A DNA stretch of 64,000 bases from Pseudomonadota bacterium (GCA_038533575.1 JBCAYL010000002.1:62001-126000); one strand, 5' to 3'; shown: positions 8,718-18,512, counted from the stretch's first letter. Numbers and translations are program-made. The notes: generated by a model not told the origin, from the sequence alone.

Positions 8718-9692
8718 ATGCGGGTGATGATACTGGGCGGCGGTGGCATGGTGGGTCAGAAGCTCGCGCGCTGCCTTTTGGCGGACGGCCTCCCCAACGA
8801 TCCCTCCCCGGACATCACGACCTGTGACGTCGGATATCCAACTGATCCGGCGCCCGTTGCGCGGCAGGACATTCGGGATATCACGCACCCGACCACTGCG
8901 GCCGAGATCGCAGCGCAGCGCTATGACGTGATTTACCAGCTTGCCTCGGTGGTCTCGGGGGAGGCGGAGGCCGACTTCTCAAAAGGCTGGGACGTGAATC
9001 TTTGGCCGATGTGGAGGCTTCTCGAGGCGCTTCGCGCCGAGCACGAGAGGAGCGGCGGCACATACAGGCCCCGCTTCGTCTTCACGTCGTCCATCGCCGT
9101 GTTCGGAGGCCCTTACCCAGAGGTCATCGACGATGAGTTTCTCACGTCTCCGCAGACCAGCTACGGCGCACAAAAGGCCAGCTGCGAGATGCTCGTTCAG
9201 GATTTCAGCCGCAAGGGCTTCATTGACGGGGTAAGCTTGCGTCTTCCCACGATCTGCGTGCGACCCGGAAAGCCCAACGCCGCGGCATCTTCATTCTTTT
9301 CCGGGATCATTCGGGAGCCCCTCAACGGTCAGCTCGCATCTCTCCCTGTTCCTGAGACTGTGCGCCATACCCATGCATCGCCGCGCGCCGCCGCGCGCTT
9401 CTTGCGCCACGCAGCCGGTATCGACACGGAGAAGCTCGGGGGTCGGACCGCTCTCAATCTGCCGGGTGTGAGCGTCACGGTTGCAGAACAAATCGAAGCG
9501 CTCTCTCGCGTGGCCGGGGAAAAGGTGACGAAACTCATCAAGCCGGAGCCGGACGAGACGATCATGCGGATCGTCGCGCTCTGGCCGCAGCGTTTCGATC
9601 CAGTGCGCGCGAAGGTGCTCGGTTTTGTCGCCGAAGAGAGCTTCGACGATATCATAGAAACCTATATCGCCGACGATCTGGTTAAGGCGTGA
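8718..9692 (+). CDS. denD: DenD-like NAD-dependent D-erythronate dehydrogenase
   Basis: A 324-residue extended short-chain dehydrogenase. The N-terminal GGGGMVG (7-13) binds NAD, the Ser is in FTSSIAVFG, and the catalytic pair is Tyr149/Lys153 in SYGAQK. The stretch RPGKPNAAASSFFSGIIREP is a signature of DenD-type proteins. DenD oxidises D-erythronate to 2-oxo-tetronate. The usual partners (a four-carbon acid sugar kinase and an aldolase-like decarboxylase, OtnK/OtnC) are not next to it. It may instead serve the sugar-acid pathway implied by the divergent dehydratase. Its end overlaps the convergent HD hydrolase gene by 11 bp. Confidence 0.75.
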   Translation: MRVMILGGGGMVGQKLARCLLADGLPNDPSPDITTCDVGYPTDPAPVARQDIRDITHPTTAAEIAAQRYDVIYQLASVVSGEAEADFSKGWDVNLWPMWRLLEALRAEHERSGGTYRPRFVFTSSIAVFGGPYPEVIDDEFLTSPQTSYGAQKASCEMLVQDFSRKGFIDGVSLRLPTICVRPGKPNAAASSFFSGIIREPLNGQLASLPVPETVRHTHASPRAAARFLRHAAGIDTEKLGGRTALNLPGVSVTVAEQIEALSRVAGEKVTKLIKPEPDETIMRIVALWPQRFDPVRAKVLGFVAEESFDDIIETYIADDLVKA

Positions 9693-10302
9693 CCTTTGCA
9701 AGCTCGGCTGTGAGCGCGTCATGGCGCGCGACATAGGCTTCGCGGACCGCCACAGGCGGGCGCAGCGTGAGCACCAGTCCATCGACGATTTCAGGCTTGG
9801 GTCTGCCGAAGAATTTTGCTGCTTCCTTCTCTTCGAATCCGGCCAGTTGCGTGGCTTCGAGGTACGCGCTGATTGTGTCGGCTTTCTTGATCTGCTTCTT
9901 CACCATGGCCGGAACGGCAGCGGGCAGCCCAAAACGCAGGTGGATCGCCGCCGTAAGCCGCGCATCGAGTTCGCCGTAGCCGGGCCCCACAGCCGCCTTC
10001 ACCGGAGAGATCATATCCCCAATCACGTATTCAGGGGCATCATGGAGCAACGCGGCCAGCCGCCACTTCACTGGCGCTGACGGCTGAAGGCGTGTGTAGA
10101 TGTCTTCCACGAGAATGGAGTGCTCGGCGACGGAGTACGCATAGTCGCCAAATGTCTGGCCGTTCCACCGCGCGACGAAGGCGAGCCCGTGGGCGATATC
10201 TTCGATTTCGATATCAAGCGGCGTGGGATCGAGGAGATCGAGCCTCCGTCCCGATAGCATCCGCTGCCATGCGCGAGGCTTTCCACGTGGACCAGCTGTC
10301 AT
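9682..10302 (-). CDS. HD-domain phosphohydrolase (YfbR-like)
   Basis: A 206-residue HD-superfamily protein. Metal ligands are visible as the His in DIAHGLAF, the pair in LLHDAPEY (His87/Asp88) and the later Asp in ARLTAA/KKADT. Related proteins such as YfbR are 5'-deoxynucleotidases, but in alphaproteobacteria many members have no tested activity. It stands alone between convergent denD and a divergent secreted protein. The start at 10302 gives a short basic N-terminus; an internal ATG at residue 15 is an alternative. Confidence 0.8.
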   Translation of the reverse strand: MTAGPRGKPRAWQRMLSGRRLDLLDPTPLDIEIEDIAHGLAFVARWNGQTFGDYAYSVAEHSILVEDIYTRLQPSAPVKWRLAALLHDAPEYVIGDMISPVKAAVGPGYGELDARLTAAIHLRFGLPAAVPAMVKKQIKKADTISAYLEATQLAGFEEKEAAKFFGRPKPEIVDGLVLTLRPPVAVREAYVARHDALTAELAKVTP

Positions 10303-10509
10303 TTTCAGTTTCCTGTGATCAGACGCAACCTGCGGGCATCGAACAAGATTTCCGGAAGGTGCACGAGTGCATACTCTCCGCCTAGGATTTTATAGCCAAT
10401 CGCGCGGGACTTCGAGGCGAAGGAGCTAGGTTAAATGCCATGGGGAGGCGCAAAGCCACGTCTCTGCTCAGGGCGAAAAGCTCGAGCAAGCCCGAAATGG
10501 GAGCCGAAA

Positions 10510-10839
10510 ATGAAGAAGAACCTCACTCGGGTCGTACCCGTCCTACTTGGGGGAGCCGCTCTATCGACTTTCCTTTCTTCGCCTGCACTCGCAGACATCA
10601 GCGCTGAGAACAGATGCGCACCTCGGGACTTGATCGTCACGTCCCTCGCGATGGATTACGGCGAAACCCCTGTTGGTAGCGGCTTCCAGGGCACCCAGCA
10701 GATCCTCGAAGTATTTGCCTCCGACGACAAGGGCACATGGACGATCATCGTCACTGAAACCAACGGGGTGGCATGCATCGTTGGCGCCGGAACGGACTGG
10801 CATGAGAGAAGCATGTTGCCGGTCGGCGTGCCGGGCTAG
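10510..10839 (+). CDS. Small secreted protein of unknown function
   Basis: A 109-residue protein with a clear signal peptide: MKKN, a hydrophobic core to about residue 22, and cleavage after SPALA. The mature part has two cysteines (in NRCAPRD and GVACIVG) that may form a disulfide. I do not recognise the family; such short proteins are common in Roseobacter genomes. The ATG at 10510 is chosen because GGGAG lies 6 nt upstream and the signal peptide starts there. It is followed by a short stem (CCTCGA/TCGAGG at about 10850-10868) without a U-run. Confidence 0.75.
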   Translation: MKKNLTRVVPVLLGGAALSTFLSSPALADISAENRCAPRDLIVTSLAMDYGETPVGSGFQGTQQILEVFASDDKGTWTIIVTETNGVACIVGAGTDWHERSMLPVGVPG

Positions 10840-10956
10840 GCCAGTCGCGCCTCGAGCATTTTTCGAGGCCCTCTTCCCAAGTTGTATCCCGCTCTGACGG
10901 CTGGTATCGCCCCGTCGATTAAAGTGTTTATGCGCTTGTGAGATGAGGAGGGCCCC

Positions 10957-12345
10957 ATGGCCAAGGATTACGTTGTCAAAGACATCGCGCTCGCCGGCTA
11001 TGGCCGCAAGGAGCTCGATATCGCAGAGACAGAGATGCCCGGCCTCATGGCGGCACGGGCGGAATACGGCGAGGCCCAGCCCCTGAAGGGCGCGCGTATC
11101 GTCGGGTCCCTCCACATGACGATCCAGACCGGTGTTCTTATCGAGACGCTCACGGCGCTGGGCGCCGATGTCCGTTGGGCATCTTGCAATATTTTCTCGA
11201 CGCAGGATCACGCCGCGGCGGCGATTGCCGAGGCAGGTGTGCCGGTCTTTGCTGTCAAAGGGCAGACGCTGGAAGAGCACTGGGATTACCTCGATCGCTC
11301 GTTCCAGTTCGATGACGGCCCCAACATGATCCTCGACGATGGTGGCGATGCGACGCTCTACGTCCTGCTCGGTGCACGTGCGGAAGCGGGGGAAGAAATC
11401 ATTCCCGTGCCGCAGTCGGAAGAAGAAGCCGTGATCAAGGCGCAGATCGCCAAACGCATGGAAGCGTCGCCCGGTTGGTTCACGAAGATCAAGGAGCAGA
11501 TCCAGGGCGTCTCCGAAGAAACGACGACGGGCGTCAACAGGCTTTATCAGCTCAAGCGCGACGGCGGATTGCCGTTCCCGGCAATCAACGTGAATGACAG
11601 CGTCACAAAGTCGAAATTCGATAACAAGTACGGATGCAAGGAAAGCCTTGTGGACGGGATCCGTCGCGCAACGGACACCATGATGGCAGGCAAGGTCGCC
11701 GTTGTTCTGGGCTATGGCGACGTCGGCAAGGGCTCCGCGGCATCTCTCGCAGGGGCCGGTGCGCGCGTGATCGTCACCGAAGTCGATCCGATCTGCGCCC
11801 TGCAGGCTGCGATGGACGGCTTTCAGGTCACCACGCTCGAGGACGTCGTGGAAACCGCCGACATCTTCGTAACCACAACCGGCAACAAGGATGTCATCCG
11901 CATCGAGCACCTGCGCGCGATGAAGGACATGGCGATCGTGGGAAACATCGGCCATTTCGACAACGAGATTCAGGTTGCCTCGCTCAAGAACCACAAGTGG
12001 ACCAACATCAAGGAGCAGGTGGACATGATCGAGATGCCTTCGGGCAATCGGATCATCCTGCTTTCCGAAGGGCGTCTCCTGAACCTCGGCAACGCGACGG
12101 GGCATCCGTCCTTTGTGATGTCGGCCTCGTTCACCAATCAGGTGCTCGCGCAGATCGAGCTTTGGCAAAACGGCGACAACTACGGCAATGACGTCTACAT
12201 CCTACCCAAGGCGCTTGATGAGAAGGTGGCGCGGCTGCATCTCGACCGGATTGGGGTGAAGCTCACCGAGCTCGACAAGACGCAGGCCGACTACATCGGT
12301 GTGACCATCGAAGGGCCGTTCAAGCCAGAGCATTATCGCTACTGA
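10957..12345 (+). CDS. ahcY: S-adenosyl-L-homocysteine hydrolase
   Basis: A 462-residue enzyme that splits S-adenosylhomocysteine into homocysteine and adenosine, relieving inhibition of methyltransferases in the SAM cycle. The NAD-binding loop [10 protein letters not shown] (about 252-261) is intact, and the C-terminus ends in KPEHYRY, the conserved tail that reaches into the partner subunit's NAD site. The length is typical of proteobacterial AhcY. A strong ribosome binding site (GAGGAGGG) precedes the ATG. In Rhodobacter, ahcY lies just downstream of regA-hvrA; here about 5 kb of other genes separates them. Confidence 0.98.
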   Translation: MAKDYVVKDIALAGYGRKELDIAETEMPGLMAARAEYGEAQPLKGARIVGSLHMTIQTGVLIETLTALGADVRWASCNIFSTQDHAAAAIAEAGVPVFAVKGQTLEEHWDYLDRSFQFDDGPNMILDDGGDATLYVLLGARAEAGEEIIPVPQSEEEAVIKAQIAKRMEASPGWFTKIKEQIQGVSEETTTGVNRLYQLKRDGGLPFPAINVNDSVTKSKFDNKYGCKESLVDGIRRATDTMMAGKVAVVLGYGDVGKGSAASLAGAGARVIVTEVDPICALQAAMDGFQVTTLEDVVETADIFVTTTGNKDVIRIEHLRAMKDMAIVGNIGHFDNEIQVASLKNHKWTNIKEQVDMIEMPSGNRIILLSEGRLLNLGNATGHPSFVMSASFTNQVLAQIELWQNGDNYGNDVYILPKALDEKVARLHLDRIGVKLTELDKTQADYIGVTIEGPFKPEHYRY

Positions 12346-12453
12346 CAGCGTGGACAGTCGAGGATCGGCTCGGCTCTTGGATCAATTCGCGGCGGGCTTT
12401 GACTTGCCGCGTGTCCTCCGTCAGCGTCGGCTCCGATGACGAAGGAGCCCGAC

Positions 12454-14003
12454 ATGGCCGCACGCACCGGGGCCGAAAGCCTCGTGGAGACCTTTCTGGC
12501 GGAAGGTGTGAACCTCTGCTTTGCAAACCCCGGTACGTCGGAGATGCATTTCGTCGCCGCGTTGGACAGTCACCCAGACATGCGCTGTGTGCTTTGCCTT
12601 TTTGAAGGCGGCGCTTCGGGTGCTGCCGATGGCTATTTCCGGATGTCCGGGAAGGTGGCGGCCACAATGTTTCATCTCGCGCCGGGTTTCGGAAATGCCT
12701 TCGCCAACCTGCACAACGCGCGGAAGGCGGGTTCGGGCATTGTCAACGTGATGGGCGAACATGCGCGCATCACCTTGCCTATGACAGTCCGCTCAAGGGC
12801 GATACCGCAGGGATCAGCGACACGATTTCCTATTGGACTCGGACAGTCACGGATGCGGCCTCGGTCGCCCAGGACGGCGCTGAAGCCGTGGCAGCAGCGC
12901 GGAGTGGGAATGGCCGCCTTGCGACGCTGATCCTGCCGGCGGATACGGCGTGGGGCGAGGGAGCTCCGGCCAAAACAGGCACTGTTTCAGCCCTGGAGCG
13001 ACCAAGCGAAGAAGATATCTCTGCTGCGGTAAAGGCTCTGAAGGCGCCGAACACCGCGCTGCTCATTGGCGGCGAGGCAGCCTACGGTGAAGGCTTGCGA
13101 CGTGCTGGGGGGATTGCCGAAAAAGCCAGCGCGCGGCTTATCGCGCCACTCTTTGTGAGCAGGCTCGAGCGCGGCGTCGGGACACCCCTCGTCGAACAGC
13201 TGCCCTATGCAGGGGATCTCGCCGGCGACATGCTGCGAGGGCTGGAGACAATTGTCTGCATCGGCGCGAAGCCACCGGTGAATTTCTTTGCCTATCCCGG
13301 CAAACTGTCGCTGCCTACCGACCCGGCTTGCGACGTGGTGGAGCTTTGCATGCCCGACATGGATGCCCGCTACACGCTCGACGCAATAGCTGATGCCCTC
13401 GGGAGCACGCAGCCGACCGGGCTTCGAGAGCTCGCCCTCCCGGACGCGCCTGCCGACGGCCCTCTTTCCGCGGAGAGTGCTTGCACCGTCATTTCTCGCT
13501 GGATCCCGGACGGCGCAATCGTGGTGAACGAGGCTATCACCTCTGGCCGCACGTTCGCCGCACAGAGTGTGGGAGCACGGCGCCACGATCTTCTGAATGG
13601 TGCGATGGGCGGTGCGATTGGCGGGGGCCTGCCAGTGGCACTCGGTGCTGCGATCGCCTGCCCAGACAGGCCCGTACTCGCCTTGATCGGCGATGGATCC
13701 GCGATGTACACTCTTCAAGTCCTTTGGACGATGGCACGTGAGCGGCTCAACGTGACGGCCGTCATCTTTGCCAATCGCACTTACAATATCCTCCACCAGG
13801 AACTCGCAGCGATGGGTGCCGGAGCGCCAGGACGCAACGCCCAGCGCATGTTCGATCTCACCGATCCATCACTCGACTGGGTCAAGCTTGCGGAGGGTCA
13901 TGGTGTGCGGGCCACGCGCGTAGAGACCGTTCGGAGCCTTGAAAAAGCGCTTGATGAAACAGCGAACATCAGCGGGCCGTCGCTGATCGAGGTCGTGCTT
14001 TAG
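12454..14003 (+). pseudogene. Acetolactate synthase-like TPP enzyme, broken by a frameshift
   Basis: Two adjoining frames together encode a full-length (about 516 residue) TPP enzyme of the acetolactate synthase large-subunit type. The first (12454 to about 12766) starts [19 protein letters not shown] and holds the TPP Glu region ([14 protein letters not shown]). The second (from about 12768 to 14003) continues with [13 protein letters not shown] and contains the cofactor motif IGDGSAMYTLQ. They join cleanly if one base is restored in the GCGCGC run near 12764-12769. The ATG at 12454 has GAAGGAG 6 nt upstream. The gene is either recently inactivated or carries a sequencing error. It is not the housekeeping IlvB, since no IlvN small subunit follows. 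The substrate is unknown. Confidence 0.85.
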
Positions 14004-14113
14004 GGCGCCGCTGCTATGTCATGTCTTTATCATTGTTTATCGATCGCTGTTTCGGCAAAGATTTTGCAGGCGGATACGCCTCAAACAGAAGGTTTACAAC
14101 GAGGGAGCCAATT

Positions 14114-14455
14114 ATGGGAAAACGCGACGATTTGATCGCAAGATATGCCGAGGACCTGCGGAGCAAATGCGGGATGGAGCCTGACATGGACTTGCTGACC
14201 AAGGTCACCATTGGCTGCGGCCCGTCCATCTATGACGCGGACGCATCCACCGTCGCTGCCGGTCAGGCGGGTGAGCTCGAGACCGTCAAGGACAACTTCC
14301 TCGTCAAGAAACTGGGCCTCGCCGACAGTCCGGCGTTGATGGATGCGGTAAACTCCGTGATCGATACCTATGGCCGCTCGGAGCGCAACAAGTACCGCGC
14401 GGTCATCTACTACATGCTGACCAAGCACTTCGGGAAAGAAGCGGTCTACGGATAA
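14114..14455 (+). CDS. DUF2853 family protein
   Basis: A 113-residue soluble protein starting MGKRDDLIARYAEDLRSKCG, with conserved blocks TKVTIGCGPSIYDADAS and NKYRAVIYYMLTKHFGK that I associate with the DUF2853 family of alphaproteobacteria and Bacteroidetes. The function is unknown. The ATG at 14114 has GGGAG 7 nt upstream. An in-frame ATG at 14021 is unlikely, because the extension is unlike the family. A hairpin (CGACTTC/GAAGTCG, 14462-14482) follows shortly after the stop codon. Confidence 0.82.
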   Translation: MGKRDDLIARYAEDLRSKCGMEPDMDLLTKVTIGCGPSIYDADASTVAAGQAGELETVKDNFLVKKLGLADSPALMDAVNSVIDTYGRSERNKYRAVIYYMLTKHFGKEAVYG

Positions 14456-14567
14456 CAGCGGCGACTTCTTCATTTGAAGTCGGATCGCACGTGCCCCTCC
14501 GTCGCTCTTTGAGCGGATGAGGGCCAGCCAGCGGCCCGATCCAGGAGAGCGCGCATCGAGAAAGATG

Positions 14568-14596
14568 AAGGGCGGCTGCGGGATGCATCCGCCCTT
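14568..14596. terminator. Bidirectional terminator-like hairpin
   Basis: AAGGGCGG (14568-14575) pairs with CCGCCCTT (14589-14596) around a 13-nt loop. TCTCGTT follows on the plus strand and a short T-rich stretch on the minus strand. It sits between the convergent DUF2853 and DUF1761 genes, as expected for a shared terminator. Confidence 0.65.
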
Positions 14597-14609
14597 TCTC
14601 GTTATTGGC

Positions 14610-15005
14610 TCAGCGCATCAGGTTGAGGACGAGGCCGATAGTGGCGGACCCGCCGATGGCATAGCCGGCGTCAATCATAGTGAGACGGAAAGGCCTCCCG
14701 GCAAATCCGTAATTCGTGGCCAGCCAGGGAGCTGCGATGAATGCGCCGAGCCCGGCCCCGTAGCCGAGGCCGCGGAGCGCATCATCGACACCGGAGGCGT
14801 CGAACATGTGGCGCATCATCCCCGCCACAAGCACGACTGAGACAAGTGAGATGATGTAGGGCGCCGGATCTTTCTGGTTGGCCGGCCGACCATCGACCGT
14901 CGCGACGCCCGATGCGGCCATCCACGGCTTTGCAAAGATGCTGTACCAGACCGCGCCGAAGATGAAGCCCGCGAGGGCAGCGACAAGGATACTAAGAGTG
15001 GGCAT
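14610..15005 (-). CDS. DUF1761 small membrane protein
   Basis: A 131-residue integral membrane protein with about four hydrophobic segments. The start MPTLSILVAALAGFIFGAVW and the block YSIFAKPWM match the DUF1761 family. The role is unknown. It stands alone, 55 bp downstream of the EVE-domain gene start region's operon end, with its own ribosome binding site (GGGAGG) before the ATG. Confidence 0.8.
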   Translation of the reverse strand: MPTLSILVAALAGFIFGAVWYSIFAKPWMAASGVATVDGRPANQKDPAPYIISLVSVVLVAGMMRHMFDASGVDDALRGLGYGAGLGAFIAAPWLATNYGFAGRPFRLTMIDAGYAIGGSATIGLVLNLMR

Positions 15006-15060
15006 GGAAGCCTCCCGTTTCTTATTGTGCGGGAAGCTTCACCTCCGTTCGCCCTTTGGA

Positions 15061-15483
15061 TCAAGTCTCTTCGCGATTGGCCATATCCAGGATCTTCTCC
15101 CACTCCGCTTCCGTCACCGGCTGAACAGAGAGGCGTGAGTTGTTGACGAGGACCATGTCTGACAGGCTCTCTTCCGCCTTGATTTCATCGAGCGTGACCG
15201 GGCGCGGCAGCGGGTCGATTGCCTTTATGTCCACGCAGTCCCAGCGATCATCATCGGTCGTGCTATCGGGATGGCTTTCAGCGATGACTTCCACGATGCC
15301 CACCACCGCCTTCTCCGATTGCGAGTGGTAAAAGAAGCCTCGGTCGCCGACCTTCATCTCGCGCATCTTGTTGCGCGCTTGGTAATTCCTGACGCCGTCC
15401 CACTCCTCGCCCTCATCACCTTTTGCGACCTGGTCGTCCCAGCTCCAGACGGACGGCTCAGATTTGAACAACCAGTGCGCCAT
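15061..15483 (-). CDS. EVE-domain protein
   Basis: A 140-residue EVE domain (PUA-like fold) starting MAHWLFKSEPSVWSWDDQ. It carries the conserved KSEP and GVRNYQARN blocks, followed by GFFYHS. EVE proteins are thought to read modified bases in DNA or RNA; the target here is unknown. The ATG at 15483 shares one base with the stop of the YciI-like gene (TGATG), so coupling is likely. Last gene of the tsaD-gpsA-yciI-EVE set. Confidence 0.88.
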   Translation of the reverse strand: MAHWLFKSEPSVWSWDDQVAKGDEGEEWDGVRNYQARNKMREMKVGDRGFFYHSQSEKAVVGIVEVIAESHPDSTTDDDRWDCVDIKAIDPLPRPVTLDEIKAEESLSDMVLVNNSRLSVQPVTEAEWEKILDMANREET

Positions 15484-15755
15484 CAGCCGATCACCTTGTT
15501 CCACGGGTCGAGCCTGACGCTTTCGAACAGACCTGCCTGTGCGTAGGGGTCATTTGCCGCGAAGGCCTCAGCTTCCGCGAAGTCGTCGACTTCGAGGATG
15601 ATGAGCGAGCCCGCCATGGCGCCGTCCGCGTCTAGCAGGGGGCCTGCCATCCTGACGGCGGGCGTTGACTTGAGATACTCGACATGAGCTGGGCGGTTCT
15701 CCATGCGGACGTCAAGCGCACCCGGCTTGTCACGGGCGGTAAGGGCGACGAGCAT
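15483..15755 (-). CDS. YciI-like protein
   Basis: A 90-residue ferredoxin-like-fold protein with the family blocks RPAHVEYLKS, AGPLLD and FAANDPYAQAGLFESV. The conserved His (in PAHVEYL) and Asp (in ANDPYA) of the proposed YciI active site are present. The function of most members is unknown. Its ATG follows the gpsA stop with no gap, and its stop overlaps the EVE gene start. Confidence 0.85.
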   Translation of the reverse strand: MLVALTARDKPGALDVRMENRPAHVEYLKSTPAVRMAGPLLDADGAMAGSLIILEVDDFAEAEAFAANDPYAQAGLFESVRLDPWNKVIG

Positions 15756-16676
15756 TTATTCCTCCTTGAGCGGACGTGTCATGAGGGCGTCTATCGCCGG
15801 TGTGATGGCGAGCTCGCCCGAAATCAAGCGGTGGATCGTGGTGAGCACGGGCAGCTCGAGATCGTGCCTTGCGGCCAGCTGCGCCACGGCCGCGGCTGTC
15901 GCGACGCCTTCGACGGTCGTGTCCTCCGCGAAGTTTTCCCCACGCCCCAGCGCGAGGCCATAGCGATAGTTGCGGCTTTCCTGCGAATAGGCAGTGAGCA
16001 TGAGATCACCCATGCCCGAAAGCCCCATGAGCGTCTCTCTGCGCGCGCCCTCGGCGACGGCCAGCCTCGCAAGCTCCGCGAAACCGCGGGCAAGGAGCGC
16101 CGCCTGCGCGCTTTGTCCGAGCCCTGATCCGATCACTGCGCCTGATGCGATGGCGAGCACATTCTTCAGGGCCCCACCGAGCTCCGCACCGATGATGTCG
16201 TCGGTCCTGTAGAGCCGGAGGGTGCGCGAGCTGAGCCTCTTCTGGGTCTCCGCGCCGTCCTTCATCGCAAGCGTCAGTGCGGTGGGCAGGCCGCGTGCGA
16301 TGTCCTTGGCGAAACTGGGTCCGGTCAGAATTCCGCAGGGTGAGTGTCTACTTTCGGCAATCGTGGATGCAGGGCCAAGGCCAGTGATGGGGTCAATCCC
16401 TTTGCAGCACGCGATTAATGGCGCTTGCGTGGCGGGAATGGCGCCGAGCGTTTCGCGCAATGCTTTCATGGGCACGGCGAGCAGAATAGCTTGGGCACCT
16501 TCTACGGTCTCGTCGATCCCCGCAGTGACTTGGACGTTGGCGTGAAATGGATGGCCGGGCAGGCGTGGAGCTTCCGTCATTCCGGGCACAAGGCCGCGAC
16601 CCCAGATCCGGATCTGGCCCTCGAATGCATGCGCCAGGGCCGCGCCGAAAGCCCCAGCCCCCAGAATTGCAATCAT
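15756..16676 (-). CDS. gpsA: NAD(P)-dependent glycerol-3-phosphate dehydrogenase
   Basis: A 306-residue enzyme that reduces dihydroxyacetone phosphate to sn-glycerol 3-phosphate, the backbone of membrane phospholipids. The Rossmann motif GAGAFG is at 6-11, the active-site Lys is in CCKGID, and [10 protein letters not shown] is the family signature. It is slightly shorter than the 330-residue E. coli enzyme but within the alphaproteobacterial range. The ATG overlaps the tsaD stop by 4 nt (ATGA). Confidence 0.95.
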   Translation of the reverse strand: MIAILGAGAFGAALAHAFEGQIRIWGRGLVPGMTEAPRLPGHPFHANVQVTAGIDETVEGAQAILLAVPMKALRETLGAIPATQAPLIACCKGIDPITGLGPASTIAESRHSPCGILTGPSFAKDIARGLPTALTLAMKDGAETQKRLSSRTLRLYRTDDIIGAELGGALKNVLAIASGAVIGSGLGQSAQAALLARGFAELARLAVAEGARRETLMGLSGMGDLMLTAYSQESRNYRYGLALGRGENFAEDTTVEGVATAAAVAQLAARHDLELPVLTTIHRLISGELAITPAIDALMTRPLKEE

Positions 16677-17755
16677 GCCTTCGCGCCCTTCTTGCCGGAG
16701 CCGAGAATTGCGGGAGAGCTCGTATCCAAGGGCCAGCGCGGCCGCGCCGAAAGACCCATGTCATCCCGGTGACCTTGCTCAAAAAGCAAACCGCCAGCAT
16801 GGGCGATCATCGCGGCGTTGTCCGTGCAGAGCGCGAGCGGCGGGGCAACGAAGGTGACGCCATGGGTGGCGGCGAGGCTGGAAAGTGCCGATCGAATGGG
16901 TCCGTTCGCGGCGACGCCGCCGGCAACGGCCATAGACGGCACTTGAGGCTTCTCCCCGAGATACGCGCTGAAGGCATGGGCTGACTTGACCTTCAGAACA
17001 TCAACGACTGCTGCCTGAAAGGATGCCGCGAGATCGGCTTGCGTTTGTCTTCTGAGGCCGCCCTCCGCCTCCATCGCCGCATCCCGCGCTCTGAGGACAG
17101 CGGTCTTCAGGCCGGAGAAGGACATGTTGCAGTCGTTTCGATCGAGGAGGGGGCGCGGCAGGTCAAAGCGCGTGGCGTTCCCGCTCTTTGCCGAATTCTC
17201 GACGGCGGGGCCCCCGGGCTGTGGGAGCCCGAGAAGGCGCGCCACCTTGTCGAACGCTTCGCCCGGCGCATCGTCGATGGTGCCACCGAGCCGCGTGAAG
17301 TCTTTCGCTCCACGCACGACCAGAAACTGGCAGTGTCCTCCGGAGACAAGGAGCATGAGATAGGGAAAGGTCAGTTGATCTGTCAGGACCGGGGTGAGCG
17401 CATGGCCCGCGAGGTGGTTGACGCCGATGAGGGGAAGGCCGGAAGACGCCGCGAGGCCCTTCGCACACATGACGCCGGACAACACACCGCCGATAAGGCC
17501 CGGCCCGGCCGTGACAGCGATGGCCGCGCAGTCCCGCAGACCCACGTTCGCAGCCTTGAGCGCTTGCGCCACCGCCACGTCGATCTTTTCCGCGTGGGCG
17601 CGCGCAGCGATCTCGGGCACAACGCCGCCAAACTCCGCATGGAGCGTGGATTGTCCAAAGACCACGTTGGACAACACCTCTGACTTCTCTCCCACCCTGA
17701 CCACCGCGGCGGCCGTGTCGTCGCAGCTGCTCTCGAGGCCGAGGATGAGGGTCAT
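16673..17755 (-). CDS. tsaD: tRNA N6-threonylcarbamoyltransferase TsaD
   Basis: A 360-residue ASKHA-fold enzyme that transfers the threonylcarbamoyl group to A37 of tRNA. Metal-binding motifs are visible: HAEKIDVAV (the HxxEK-like region of the family), [10 protein letters not shown], and the C-terminal [12 protein letters not shown] with the metal Asp. The start [14 protein letters not shown] at 17755 is the family start; the frame stays open upstream but the extension is not conserved. Divergent from hemD (43 bp between starts). Confidence 0.95.
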   Translation of the reverse strand: MTLILGLESSCDDTAAAVVRVGEKSEVLSNVVFGQSTLHAEFGGVVPEIAARAHAEKIDVAVAQALKAANVGLRDCAAIAVTAGPGLIGGVLSGVMCAKGLAASSGLPLIGVNHLAGHALTPVLTDQLTFPYLMLLVSGGHCQFLVVRGAKDFTRLGGTIDDAPGEAFDKVARLLGLPQPGGPAVENSAKSGNATRFDLPRPLLDRNDCNMSFSGLKTAVLRARDAAMEAEGGLRRQTQADLAASFQAAVVDVLKVKSAHAFSAYLGEKPQVPSMAVAGGVAANGPIRSALSSLAATHGVTFVAPPLALCTDNAAMIAHAGGLLFEQGHRDDMGLSARPRWPLDTSSPAILGSGKKGAKA

Positions 17756-17798
17756 CGCGTTGCTCCCATGGGCGCACCCCCTTAATGTCACCCCATAC

Positions 17799-18512
17799 AT
17801 GACACAAGCGTCCGAACCCGTCTGCCTCCTGACCCGCCCGGCGGCGGAGGCAGAGCGCTTTGCGACGCGGGTAGAAGCAGAGCTTGGACTGCGCACCGTG
17901 ACGAGCCCGCTCTTGTGCATTGAGCATGTCCGGGTCGAGGTAAACTGGACCGCGCGCGCCGGTGTGATTCTCACGTCCCAACATGCTGCGGCCCAGCTGA
18001 CGGCGCTGTGTGCGCCGCGGGATCTGACGGTCTTCACGGCAGGTGAGAGGACCGCGCGGATGGCGGCGGATCAAGGCTTCCGCGCAGAGCCGCTTGGGCA
18101 GGACGTGGAATCGCTTTTGTCCGCTTTGGCGCGGCGCTTTTCCGATCAGTCGCCCACCGGGTCGTTCGTCTACCTTCGGGGGGAACATACCCGCGGTGAT
18201 CTCGCGGCGCGTTTGCGGCAGAGATCCGTGGAGTGCGAAGAAGCCGTTGTTTATCAGCAGCTTGCAGTGGATCTGTCGGCTGAGGCCGCGGCGCTTCTCG
18301 CCGGGGACAGTGCCGTCGTCGCGCCGGTCTTTTCTCCCCGGACGGGAGGCTTGCTCGCCAAAGCCGCGCCGTCCCTTGCTAAGACGCATATCATCGCCAT
18401 GAGCCAGAACGTGGCTACGCCGTTCAAGGGCACCAATCTAAGCGGCCTCACCATAGCCGCGACGCCCACAGAACAGGCGATGCTTGCCGCCATGAAGCAG
18501 CTACGCCCATGA
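17799..18512 (+). CDS. hemD: Uroporphyrinogen-III synthase
   Basis: A 237-residue protein placed as HemD by its start ([15 protein letters not shown]), the ILTSQHAA block, [12 protein letters not shown], and the C-terminal [11 protein letters not shown]. HemD cyclises hydroxymethylbilane to uroporphyrinogen III, the branch point to heme, chlorophyll and cobalamin. HemD sequences diverge widely, so the call also rests on position: divergent from tsaD and followed by the mitofilin-like and hemY genes, a common Rhodobacterales order. The ATG at 17799 is chosen; the frame extends upstream only across tsaD. Confidence 0.88.
   Translation: MTQASEPVCLLTRPAAEAERFATRVEAELGLRTVTSPLLCIEHVRVEVNWTARAGVILTSQHAAAQLTALCAPRDLTVFTAGERTARMAADQGFRAEPLGQDVESLLSALARRFSDQSPTGSFVYLRGEHTRGDLAARLRQRSVECEEAVVYQQLAVDLSAEAAALLAGDSAVVAPVFSPRTGGLLAKAAPSLAKTHIIAMSQNVATPFKGTNLSGLTIAATPTEQAMLAAMKQLRP

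Noticed and set aside
10840-10956. SAM or SAH riboswitch before ahcY
   Set aside because: The leader is only about 115 nt and I could not fold it into a known SAH or SAM pattern; only a short stem without a U-run was seen.
10561-12168. A long open frame on the minus strand across ahcY
   Set aside because: It is antisense to the well-supported ahcY; high G+C coding DNA commonly leaves long shadow frames, and its protein has no recognisable family.
16673-18037. A longer TsaD starting at 18037
   Set aside because: The 94-residue extension runs antisense through hemD and is not part of the conserved TsaD start [14 protein letters not shown].
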